Assembly (NCBI RefSeq): GCF_030866825.1
Contig: NZ_CP133020.1
Location: 1,984,001 to 2,048,000, forward strand
Source of the DNA: Rathayibacter sp. SW19
GTDB lineage: Bacteria > Actinomycetota > Actinomycetes > Actinomycetales > Microbacteriaceae
Length of the DNA stretch: 64,000 bases
Direction of reading: 5' to 3'
Made by a program: the position numbers and the translations under genes. The notes beneath the pieces were generated by a model that searched no databases, was not told where the DNA came from, and saw nothing but the letters and a program-made list of their open reading frames with translations. Below are positions 42,586 through 51,306 of the stretch, piece after piece. How positions within the stretch are numbered: position 1 is the stretch's first letter; every line of letters starts with the position of its first letter.

Positions 42586-42747
42586 ACGCAGCCACCACCG
42601 ACGGTACCGACCGCGCACCTCTTACGCACGGCGCCCCCAAGTCGTATTCTGAGGAGGAGGCAGCGTTCCAATCTCTGCAGGTCCTTCGGGACAGTCCCTT
42701 CGGGGCCACTCATCATATTCTGCCTCCTCGACGGAGAAACACGTCTG

Positions 42748-43119
42748 ATGAGAGGCCTGATCATGCTCCGATTGCTCTGGGCGCTGAGCGTCCGCGCCCG
42801 CTACATCCTGCGGCGCTACATGCCTACGAACATCCTGCTCGACCTGATCCGCACCCGCCGCGGCCTGAAATGGGGCCTTCCAGCGATGCTCCTCGCTGCC
42901 CCGTACCTGCTCGCCGCGAGCATCTGCACCAACCTCATCGCTGATGGCGGCCCTGGCTGGCTCAACCTGCTCGTGGTCCTGTTCGTATGGAACGGAGTCA
43001 AGTTCCTAGTTTTCGGACCGATCAGCTTGATTCTTCTGGCCCGCGCCCTGATCGCAGAACACCGAGACGAGGCTCGACGAATCGAGACCGAACCCAGCCA
43101 CTCTCGGCTTTCGGTCTAG
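42748..43119 (+). CDS. small membrane protein downstream of relaxase
   Basis: 123-aa protein (118 if starting at 42763, MLRLLWAL) with two helices (AMLLAAPYLLAASICTNLIA and LLVVLFVWNGVKFLVFGPISLILLA) and a basic N-terminus. No named family. Such short membrane proteins commonly follow MobF genes in actinobacterial elements, so it may be conjugation-related; this rests on context only. Confidence 0.65.
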   Translation: MRGLIMLRLLWALSVRARYILRRYMPTNILLDLIRTRRGLKWGLPAMLLAAPYLLAASICTNLIADGGPGWLNLLVVLFVWNGVKFLVFGPISLILLARALIAEHRDEARRIETEPSHSRLSV

Positions 43120-43270
43120 CTTTTTCCGCCGACGCCGCCACACCCGGTGAAAGCTTGTCATGGTGATTGCGACAGACCGGGCCGCCGTTCGTGCGGTTAT
43201 CAACGACGCTCGACGGCGTCCATGGGAGAATGAAGCTCTGGGTCGACCAGGCTTTTCTGAGGATGACAAC

Positions 43271-46200
43271 GTGGCATACCGCTATCAGGATCTCGATGAC
43301 CAGAGATTCCAGAAGCTGTGCCAGTCGCTCCTCGTCATCGTCTTTCCCAACGTTCAATGTCTGCCGGTGCGGCAGTCAGACGGAGGCAGGGACGCCGTCG
43401 TCCGACAACCTGGGAAACCTAGCGAACGGGTCATCTATCAGGTCAAGTGGACAGCCGACCACCGTGCACACCCGGACCCCGTCAAATGGCTCGAGGACAC
43501 CATCGCTGGCGAGCACAAGAACATTCAGCGGTTGGTGAAGGAGGGTGCACAGCAGTACGTCCTGATGACCAACATGCCGTCAACGGCGCATCCGAAGGGC
43601 GGAAGGCTCGATCGCCTTGACAGGACGCTTGACACGCTCAGTAAGTCCTACGGCATACCGATGAGTTGCTGGTGGCGCGATGAGCTTGACCGTCGCATGG
43701 ACCTCGCGCCCGATGCGTTGAAGCTGTCCTACCCTGACGTCCTGACCGGATTCGATGCCTTCAGAGCTTGGCTCGAGAATTCCCGCGAGAACCAGCGCGC
43801 ACGCGAATTGGACAGAGTCCTCAAGGCAGTGCTGGCCACACAATGGGCCAACGACCGCTATATACGCTTCAAGCAAGCAGGCCTCGAGAACGCCGACATC
43901 GGCAACCTCTTCGTCGACGTCCCATTGTCGCTACAGGAAAAGATAGATCAACAATCTCGTCCCCTCGTCGACGTCATTGGTGCAATGAACGGTGCGGCGC
44001 TGTACTACCTCTCAAAACCTCCATCAAGATCTGTGGTCCTCGGCGCACCCGGGCAAGGCAAGTCAACCCTCGGGCAATTCGTTTGCCAGGCTTACCGCGC
44101 CGCATTGCTCCAAGACGACGCATATTTCGCCAACGTCGGAGAGAAATTTCGACCGGAGAACTCCCGACTGGCTTTCCGCGTCGAGCTGCGCGAATACGCC
44201 CAATGGGTCGAAGGTCTCGACCCATTTTCCGACCATGACCCTCAATCAAGACGACCGCGAGGCGCCCCTCGCACCGTTGAGGGCTTCTTGGCTCACGTCA
44301 TGAGCTTGTCGGGCGACGGATCATCCGTCTCGGTCGCTGACGTGCGCGACATTCTCGACCGCTATCCGACTCTTCTCATCTTCGATGGACTCGACGAAGT
44401 TGCGAACTCGATCACCCGTGAGTTGATCGTCAAACAGATTGACGAAGTGAGCGCTCGACTCAAACAACTCAACGCTCAACCATCGATCCTGGTGACGGCG
44501 CGGCCGAGTTATGACGCACTCGCTGAGCCCTCACGATCTGAGTACGCGTATCTCGAACTCCAACCGCTCAACGAAGCCCTTCGAATCTCCTACCTACGTA
44601 AGTGGGCCACACACCGCCAGATCGACGGCAAAGACCGTCGGGACTTGACTCGCATCTTCCGAGAACGCTCCGCGGAGCCCCACGTTTTGAGCTTGGCTAC
44701 CAATCCGATGCAGCTGACCATTCTGCTGTACCTCATCAACCGGCGATCCGAGTCCGTTCCCAAGGATCGGACGGGGTTGTACCGGGAATACATGTCCTCA
44801 TTCCTCGATCGGGAAGCCGAAAAAGATAACGTCGTCAGGCAACACCGACTCCTCCTGGAGGAGGTGACTGGATACCTCGGCTGGTACCTCCAAGCATCGG
44901 CCGAGTCCAACACAGCGCAGATCAGATTGACCCAGAAAGACCTCGCAAAAACCCTGCTGCTCTACCTGCATGAGGAGGGCAAGGACGTAACCCTCGTCGA
45001 GGAACTCTTCACCGCGATGCGGGATCGGGTCTGGGTGATTACCAGCCGCGTCCAAGGGACTTACGAATTCGACGTCCAACCCATCCGCGAATTCTTCGCG
45101 GCCCAGCATCTGGTGAATACCGCGCCGCTCAGGACAAGCAGTGGCGGAGCGGACAAGATCGATCGGTTTAAGGCAATCGCCTCGCGGCCCTATTGGCTCA
45201 ACACCACCCGTTTCATGGCAGGCTTCTTCGTCCAAGGCGAATTATTCGCGCTCAAGGATGCACTGGACCAACTCCGGGAAGAGAACCCGCAAGACTTCTG
45301 GCCGCTCCGTGTCGCGCGCACACTCGTACAAGACGGCGTATTCGACGCGAAACCGCGAGCGAGATCTCTCGCGGTCACTGCGAACAATGATGCGCTCGGT
45401 CTTCGGCTCTTGACTCGCGACTTGACGGCCAGCGACACCCAGCCGTACCCGCCAGATCGTGGCGGTCAAGAGGTAGTCGATCTGCTGCGAAAGGCAATTG
45501 AAAGAGACCCGGCTCACTTTGTGAGCCTGGAATACGCTTGGTCACTTGTACGACACGACCAGCCCGTCGAGTTCTCTCAGTGGTGGCTTCAGGGCTATGA
45601 GAACAGCTCGTCCGACCTTCGGTGGGCATGGCTCCGGCTCGGGAGCGTTATACAGATCGGCAGCTACCTCACCACTTCAGATCTGAAGTCGGTCCAGATC
45701 ACTAACGAAGACGATGCAGCGTATCTCCTCGCCGCATCGATCGAACCCGCAGATGGCTCCGCCGTCGAAGCGGCGATGATCCGCTCCGTGCTATCGGGAC
45801 GCAGTACATCGGTCCGAGTCGAAGGAGTGTCTCTGCCCGCTGACCTCTTTCGTGTCGCCAATCCCGACAGGCTCATCGCGAAACTGCCCCAGCCCACCGC
45901 AGACGTGCCCTACTCGTATGCAGAGGATGCCGCGGAGGCGAACAAGGCAGCGGCTCGCCTACGCAAGCGCGATGATAAGTACGAGCGTTTGCTGACGGCC
46001 TTGCGAGGCGGGAAAAGTCAAGGTGGCACCACCACCATCTGGGGAAACAGCGCACTTGAACTCACGAAACTCTACGGCCAGAACTGGCTTGCTCGTGAGA
46101 TCGCGATCATCGGCGCCTCCGCGACGGGACTCAACATTGGCGGTGACATCGATACCGGCCGACCAGCCTTCGGCCCCGACTCGCACCCCGGCACTCTTCT

Positions 46201-46864
46201 CCGAGACATTCGCTTCGGCCGCGGCAACATCGACTGGTGGACCGTCCAGCACACTCAACTCATCGACATCATCGACCACGCCTCGTGGGCACTAGCCGCA
46301 ATCACCTCGGCCACTCCAACGGTCCTTACCGCCCTCGCGCCAAGAATTGAAGAGTCCATCGGTGACCTTCCCGCGCCCTGGCAGACGACGATCGCAGAAG
46401 CATCACTGCGGATAGCCGACCGACAGGCCGCGCGCAAAATCTCGTACACCTGGGTCGACCAGATCGCATCGAAGCATCCGGCGACAGCAATCCTTCTCGC
46501 GCACCACGTGCCACTGAACGAGAGGGCACTCGGCGTCAAACTCCTCACTACACCACCAGAGGGCACCCTCGCCGAAGATCCATCCACACGGGCACCCATC
46601 CTCAGCGCCTACTGGTCACTGCCCAATCCAGACATCGACCTTTCACGACTTCATCTGTTCCGATCCTCCCGATACCCAATCAGAGTTGCACCCTCCGACC
46701 GCGGACTGCTTCAGAACCTGCGAGACGACGTACACGCCAACCCCACTCTCTATCCATGGGAAATCATTGCAGCGGGCAGTCGGAACATTGATTCCCAGCG
46801 ACCCGACAAGGCGGTGCTCCAGCTCGCGCAAGACGATGGCTGGTTCACCAACCCGGAGCTGTGA
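43271..46864 (+). CDS. Mrr-like nuclease-NACHT STAND NTPase (candidate anti-phage protein)
   Basis: 1197-aa protein. GTG at 43271 gives the family-like N-terminus VAYRYQDLDDQRFQKLCQSL. Residues ~10-70 are a PD-(D/E)xK endonuclease of the Mrr/Cap4 type: Asp in RQSDGGRDAVV and QxK in VIYQVKW. A linker leads to a NACHT NTPase: Walker A LGAPGQGKSTL (about 258-265), Walker B LLIFDGLDEV (about 368-377), sensor VTARPSYDA, and the winged-helix motif IREFFAAQHL. The C-terminal ~600 residues are helical without obvious repeats and probably sense the trigger. This nuclease-NACHT-sensor plan matches bacterial NLR-like anti-phage proteins (Avs/bNACHT), which cut DNA on recognising a phage protein. Known phage sensors are not identifiable by eye. 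Confidence 0.82.
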   Translation: MAYRYQDLDDQRFQKLCQSLLVIVFPNVQCLPVRQSDGGRDAVVRQPGKPSERVIYQVKWTADHRAHPDPVKWLEDTIAGEHKNIQRLVKEGAQQYVLMTNMPSTAHPKGGRLDRLDRTLDTLSKSYGIPMSCWWRDELDRRMDLAPDALKLSYPDVLTGFDAFRAWLENSRENQRARELDRVLKAVLATQWANDRYIRFKQAGLENADIGNLFVDVPLSLQEKIDQQSRPLVDVIGAMNGAALYYLSKPPSRSVVLGAPGQGKSTLGQFVCQAYRAALLQDDAYFANVGEKFRPENSRLAFRVELREYAQWVEGLDPFSDHDPQSRRPRGAPRTVEGFLAHVMSLSGDGSSVSVADVRDILDRYPTLLIFDGLDEVANSITRELIVKQIDEVSARLKQLNAQPSILVTARPSYDALAEPSRSEYAYLELQPLNEALRISYLRKWATHRQIDGKDRRDLTRIFRERSAEPHVLSLATNPMQLTILLYLINRRSESVPKDRTGLYREYMSSFLDREAEKDNVVRQHRLLLEEVTGYLGWYLQASAESNTAQIRLTQKDLAKTLLLYLHEEGKDVTLVEELFTAMRDRVWVITSRVQGTYEFDVQPIREFFAAQHLVNTAPLRTSSGGADKIDRFKAIASRPYWLNTTRFMAGFFVQGELFALKDALDQLREENPQDFWPLRVARTLVQDGVFDAKPRARSLAVTANNDALGLRLLTRDLTASDTQPYPPDRGGQEVVDLLRKAIERDPAHFVSLEYAWSLVRHDQPVEFSQWWLQGYENSSSDLRWAWLRLGSVIQIGSYLTTSDLKSVQITNEDDAAYLLAASIEPADGSAVEAAMIRSVLSGRSTSVRVEGVSLPADLFRVANPDRLIAKLPQPTADVPYSYAEDAAEANKAAARLRKRDDKYERLLTALRGGKSQGGTTTIWGNSALELTKLYGQNWLAREIAIIGASATGLNIGGDIDTGRPAFGPDSHPGTLLRDIRFGRGNIDWWTVQHTQLIDIIDHASWALAAITSATPTVLTALAPRIEESIGDLPAPWQTTIAEASLRIADRQAARKISYTWVDQIASKHPATAILLAHHVPLNERALGVKLLTTPPEGTLAEDPSTRAPILSAYWSLPNPDIDLSRLHLFRSSRYPIRVAPSDRGLLQNLRDDVHANPTLYPWEIIAAGSRNIDSQRPDKAVLQLAQDDGWFTNPEL

Positions 46865-46916
46865 CAGTCATGAGTGAACCCGGCCAGCAGCAACCCATGC
46901 TTTCAGGCTTGTTACC

Positions 46917-48101
46917 GTGACGACGCAGGACTGCGCTGGCATTGCCGTGGGCGACCTGGCGAGCGCAATCGTCTCTGTCCAAGCCTCGCTCAAAGAGTTG
47001 CATGTTCGGAGTAGTACGACGGCGATACGGTTGCCGAACAGCGAGGGTCAATTTCCGGATTCGGCTCTTGCTGACGTTCCGCCGGTTGTGGTCGATGCCA
47101 ATGTCCTACTGAGTGACGTTCTTCAAAGTTGCGTCCGCGAAGGTCGGCACACGACGCTGGTTGCGGCCGCCAACGCCGGTCTGTTCCGTCTTTACTGTGC
47201 CGAGCATGTGATTGGGGAGGTGCTGCGGAAGCACAAGGACTTCGCGGCGCGAAAGACGGTGTCATCCGAGGTGTTTCTCGCTGTTTGGGAAGAGCAATAT
47301 CTCCCTCAGCTTCGAATCATTCCTGGCGTCCTCCCCGAGGAGTTGCTGTCGGCGGCGGAACGCGAGCGTATCGAGACGCTACGGGCGATCGATCCGGACG
47401 ACATCCCTTCGGTCATTCTGTCGCTCTGCCTTCCGGCCTACTACTTGTCGCAGGACACCGATGCAGCCGCGGCTGTCTACGACGAATACCGCGACGGAAA
47501 GCAATTGGAACCGTGGCTGAAGACGCTCTGGGCTGGGGGCGATGCAGGGCAGATGGGGCTGCTGCTCTCCGGGGCCGAAGTGCTAGCCAATCTTTCAGCG
47601 TCCGGGGTCTGGGAGTTGCTGAAACTGTCCGCGCGGGCTATGCCTGCCTGGTTGCAGGTTGCCTCGGTCGTGGTAGGAGTTGCGGCAGTTGGCTACTCGA
47701 TTCGCGTCATGCCGGACGAACGGAAGCAGGACTTTCGAGAGTTGGCGCGGCACGTAGCGACGCTGATCGCGGCGATGGACGCAGAATACAAGCGGGCTCG
47801 CAAGGTGTTCGCTCAGGCTGCTCCTACAGTCCCCACTCCAGCCCAACTTGAGACGGAGCTTGCACCTGACCGAGTGCTCTTTCGCGCGTGTTTACGGGCG
47901 CTGGCCCGATCACGCTTCAGTGCCTGCACGGCACGTGAACTCGCAGCCCTGCTTCCTGCCCTTCCCGTGGCCCAAAGCGAAGCAAAGGTCAGAGCGATTC
48001 TTCGCGACAGCGACTGCTTCCTGGAGGTGAGACATGGCCGATGGCAACTCGGATGGCCGGAGGAGCGGTTTGAGATGGTGCAAAGCGATTCGAAGATATA
48101 G
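46917..48101 (+). CDS. PIN-domain protein with transmembrane segment and C-terminal winged helix
   Basis: 394-aa protein. Residues ~55-185 form a PIN nuclease domain with its acidic residues: D60 (VVVDANVLLSD), E101 (HVIGEVLRKH), D161/D162 (DPDDIPSV) and D180/D182 (LSQDTD). A hydrophobic segment (about 245-262) suggests membrane association. The C-terminal ~80 residues resemble a HARE/winged-helix fold (FRACLRALARSRFSACTAREL; EVRHGRWQLG). GTG start at 46917, 52 bases after the NACHT gene. No antitoxin partner gene lies next to it, so it is not a standard VapBC toxin. Likely an RNase acting in the defence cluster. Confidence 0.7.
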   Translation: MTTQDCAGIAVGDLASAIVSVQASLKELHVRSSTTAIRLPNSEGQFPDSALADVPPVVVDANVLLSDVLQSCVREGRHTTLVAAANAGLFRLYCAEHVIGEVLRKHKDFAARKTVSSEVFLAVWEEQYLPQLRIIPGVLPEELLSAAERERIETLRAIDPDDIPSVILSLCLPAYYLSQDTDAAAAVYDEYRDGKQLEPWLKTLWAGGDAGQMGLLLSGAEVLANLSASGVWELLKLSARAMPAWLQVASVVVGVAAVGYSIRVMPDERKQDFRELARHVATLIAAMDAEYKRARKVFAQAAPTVPTPAQLETELAPDRVLFRACLRALARSRFSACTARELAALLPALPVAQSEAKVRAILRDSDCFLEVRHGRWQLGWPEERFEMVQSDSKI

Positions 48102-48944
48102 GAAACCGGCACGGCATGCGGGGGAGCGAAATGTACGAGCATCTGCCGACTCGTAGGATTCTCCAATGGTTCTAGGTGCGGTGCTGGGGAAATGGTGGGT
48201 GCCGGAGCGGCCTGATCGACGGGTTTCCGGATCGCTTGCGGCCGGCGACTCTTTCGCCCAACTCAGCCTCATCGGCGACCTGGAACCTCCCTCGACTGGC
48301 AACGGCTTCGCGCTCTTCGGCTTATATGAGTATGACGTTGTTCATGGCTACGAAGCCGCTCCGTTCAGAAAGTTCACGCTATTTGAGTGCAGCGGGACGA
48401 TCACGCCGAACTTCGAGCCGTCGTACTTCGACACCCGGCAGGAACTCACCGTCAACGCCGCGGTGCTAGTCGGATGCCACATGGACAAGTTCGATGCAAG
48501 AACCGTCTCCGCAGCGAGAGCACAGATATTCGGACTGGACCATTGGTTAGGCGCGGGAACCTACATCGACGAACTCCATCGAACAGTGGACGAGAAATCC
48601 GGTGCGATAAAGTGGACGGCCGAGACGCGGTCTGCCGATTTCGGAACGATCACTCTCGCCCAGGGCATGCGCATCCGAGCAATCGATACAGGCTCGCGCG
48701 AATCGAGCCACGCCCAGGACGGCACGATCTTCACCGTCGCGGACAACGTTGCGATTGAGATCTCCTACGACACCCCTGTAACAATTCACGACTCGATCGA
48801 GGACGCTCGGATCTTCCTCGGGCTGGTGACCCTGTTCACTGGATCAACGGCGTGGATACAGAGTCGGAGCATCCTGCTTCAAGGGCGAGGCGATACCGCC
48901 TTCGAATTGCTCGAATCCGGACATCGCGCCCTGGCAGAGTCATA

Positions 48945-50187
48945 TGGTCGTAGCAACGCTCTGATTGAAGGAGTGTTTTATGGTCAAGTTGTTTCCGCCG
49001 GATACTCGGACGCTGTTTGTGGATTTGGTCTGCTCAGGGGTCTCGCTGACCGAGGCTTGTGGGCGTGTTGGCGCGTCGAGGCGTACGGGCCATAGTTGGT
49101 GGCGCCAGTCTGGGCGAATGAGTATGACTGTGGGTCGTGATGGTGGATTGGTCGATCCGTTCGTGGAGCCCGAGGGTGTCGGTGGTCGGATGCTGTCGTT
49201 GGCGGAGCGGGCGGTGATCCAGTTCGGTTGCCGTAAGGGGCTCAGTTACGCCGAGATCGGGGCGGAGATCGGGCGGGACAAGTCCGTGGTGTGGCGTGAG
49301 GTGAACCGGAACACGTCGCCGAATGGGGTGTATTACGCCTCGGTGGCGAACACGAAAGCGCATCAGGGCCGGCGCCGGCCGAAGGATTTCAAGCTGATCC
49401 AGAACGAGGCGTTGTGTGTGCAGATCGCGGGGTGGATGGATGAGGGTTGGTCGCCGAAGTTGATCTCGGCGATGCTGGCGGTGACCTTCGGCGATGATCA
49501 GACTATGCAGGTGAGCCACGAGACGATTTACCAAGCCCTGTATGTCCAGACCCGCGGCAAACTGCGGGCGGATCTGGCGGAGAAGCTGAGTTTGAAACGG
49601 ACCAAACGCGTCTCCCACGGCGAGGACCGGCGCCGAAACAGCCCGTATAAGGACGCGTTCACGATCAGTCAACGACCGGCCGAGGTGGCCGATCGGGCGG
49701 TGCCTGGGCACTGGGAAGGCGACCTGATTATCGGTGCGGACGGGACGGCGATCGGAACGCTGGTGGAACGCAGCAGCCGGTTCACGATCCTGCTGCACCT
49801 GCCCGGCTGCCATTCCGCGGACGCGGTGGCCACCGCGATGATCCGCGAGATGGGACACCTGCCGGAGCATCTGCGCCGGTCGGTGACCTGGGACCGCGGC
49901 ACCGAACTAGCCGACTACCAGCGCATCCAGCTCGCCTTGGACACCACCGTGTTCTTCTGTGATCCGCACTCGCCGTGGCAGCGGGGCACCAACGAGAACA
50001 CGAACCGATTGCTGCGGTTCTGGTTCGAAAAGAGCTCCAACCTGTCCAACCACAGCGCCGACGACCTCAAACGAGTCGCCGCGATCCTCAACCGCCGGCC
50101 CCGCCCCACCCTGGACCTTCAGACCCCAGCCAACCGGCTGGCCCAGCTGCTCACCGCAGCATGAAACCCACCGCGTTGCTAAGACCA
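48945..50187 (+). mobile_element. IS30-family insertion sequence within apeA-like gene
   Basis: About 1.24 kb bounded by imperfect terminal inverted repeats: TGGTCGTAGCAACGC at the left and TGGTCTTAGCAACGC (complement) at the right, 14 of 15 identical. It encodes one transposase. I find no clear short target duplication, so the ends may be off by a few bases or a small deletion followed insertion. Confidence 0.8.
48980..50164 (+). CDS. IS30-family transposase
   Basis: 394-aa DDE transposase. N-terminal helix-turn-helix regions (SLAERAVIQFGCRKGLSYAE; IGRDKSVVWREVNRN) precede the catalytic core with Asp in GHWEGDLIIG, Asp in TWDRGTELA and Glu in RGTNENTNRLLR. ATG at 48980 (MVKLFPP) is used; a TTG 15 bases upstream is also possible. 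Apparently intact, so the element may still move. Confidence 0.9.
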   Translation: MVKLFPPDTRTLFVDLVCSGVSLTEACGRVGASRRTGHSWWRQSGRMSMTVGRDGGLVDPFVEPEGVGGRMLSLAERAVIQFGCRKGLSYAEIGAEIGRDKSVVWREVNRNTSPNGVYYASVANTKAHQGRRRPKDFKLIQNEALCVQIAGWMDEGWSPKLISAMLAVTFGDDQTMQVSHETIYQALYVQTRGKLRADLAEKLSLKRTKRVSHGEDRRRNSPYKDAFTISQRPAEVADRAVPGHWEGDLIIGADGTAIGTLVERSSRFTILLHLPGCHSADAVATAMIREMGHLPEHLRRSVTWDRGTELADYQRIQLALDTTVFFCDPHSPWQRGTNENTNRLLRFWFEKSSNLSNHSADDLKRVAAILNRRPRPTLDLQTPANRLAQLLTAA

Positions 50188-50880
50188 CTTGACATTGCCC
50201 TAGATACTCCAAGCTTGATCGAGCTTAAGAAGCGGGAGCTGCTCCATTCGAACGAAATTGATCTTCAGACAGTCCTTCCGAGATGGTTCCAATTCAACAA
50301 AGACGGCGGCCGGATAGGCGTCAACGTGCTCCAGGCAGCCGACTATAAAGACGACCAATATGTCGAGACCAATTTTCTGAACGCAATGACAGCTCTCGAA
50401 TCTTTATACCTTGCGCTGTCCAAACATCACCCTGCGGCGTTTCCGCGGACGAGACCAAGCCAGTCGGATGACGTCGCGGCGAAGATCGGGCAAGCTCGGC
50501 AAGCACTCACACCCGATCTGCACGTCGCGCTGCGATCCACGTCCAAGCGCGATCTCCAGCTGAAGGAAAAGATCTCGACCCTGCTCGCGTGGGTCGGACC
50601 TACCCAATTCGCTGTCATCGTGCCAACCCAAAATCAAGCTGAATGGATCGCAAAAGCCCACGCAGCCCGCAACGATCTAACCCACCTCGGAAGCTTCACC
50701 GCTCACGTCGACACCAGTGGACTGAACGCACTTCAGCTTGGAATTCGGTGGCTTCTGAAGCTTGCCCTGCTCAAGCACCTCGGTATTGCCGACGAACTCC
50801 TTGTCCGAGTCGCTAGGTCGGCAGACGGTCAAGCGGCCAGCTACTCGTTCACAAATTACCTTATGCCCAATCTCGGGTAG

Positions 50881-51306
50881 ACAATGCAAATCAGGCGCGA
50901 TCAGCCGCCCAATTCGGTTGTTGCCGCTAGACAGTGAGTTCGATCATCCGACACCGAATGAGCACGTCAAACCCGCGGCGGTGTGCTGATCAGAAGATAT
51001 CGAAGGGACAGCCTCGGCCCTGTGTGCATCGCACGATTTCGGCGAGGGCAGTTCGTTGAGCTCGCGTGGGAAAATGAGGCGACGACTGAGATGGGACGGC
51101 CCGCGCTAGGGAACCGCATGCGGATGTTTGGGGTAGTTCAATGCGACGCTCCTACCGGACGACTGAGACACGTCAGGGTGAGTGGCGGTGGAAGGGTCGT
51201 CTTGATGATCGGTGTCGAGGTCTCCGTGGATAACGCAATCGGTTTTTAGGCCTGGCTCCACCTCACGAATCGCGACAACCGCACGCGTCACGGTAAAACT
51301 GTTTAG
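50881..51306. other. intergenic region in defence cluster
   Basis: Nothing supported. A frame at 50983-51249 has unlikely composition. A promoter for the TOPRIM-like gene is expected near 51270-51300, but I see no clear RBS at its ATG. Confidence 0.35.

Larger units (their letters stand above)
48166..50880 (+). pseudogene. ApeA-like HEPN anti-phage gene interrupted by an IS30-family element
   Basis: Two halves of one gene flank an insertion. The 5' part (48166-48944, about 260 codons) matches the ApeA N-terminal domain (GKWWVPERPDRRVSGSL; LFECSGTI). The 3' part (50188-50880, about 230 codons) begins LDIALDTPSLIELKKREL and carries a HEPN RNase motif Rx4H (AARNDLTHL). ApeA is a HEPN ribonuclease that aborts phage infection. 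The combined ~490 residues approach full ApeA length, so little is lost except continuity. As read, the protein is inactive unless the element excises. The exact join is unclear because the frame of the halves is not restored by removing 48945-50187 alone. Confidence 0.75.

Noticed and set aside
46917..48101. VapC-type toxin of a toxin-antitoxin pair
   Set aside because: Far longer than VapC, has a membrane segment and a tail domain, and no small antitoxin gene adjoins it.
50188..50215. TTGACATTGCCCTAG resembling a MerR operator
   Set aside because: It is coding sequence of the apeA-like 3' half and lacks a dyad and -10.
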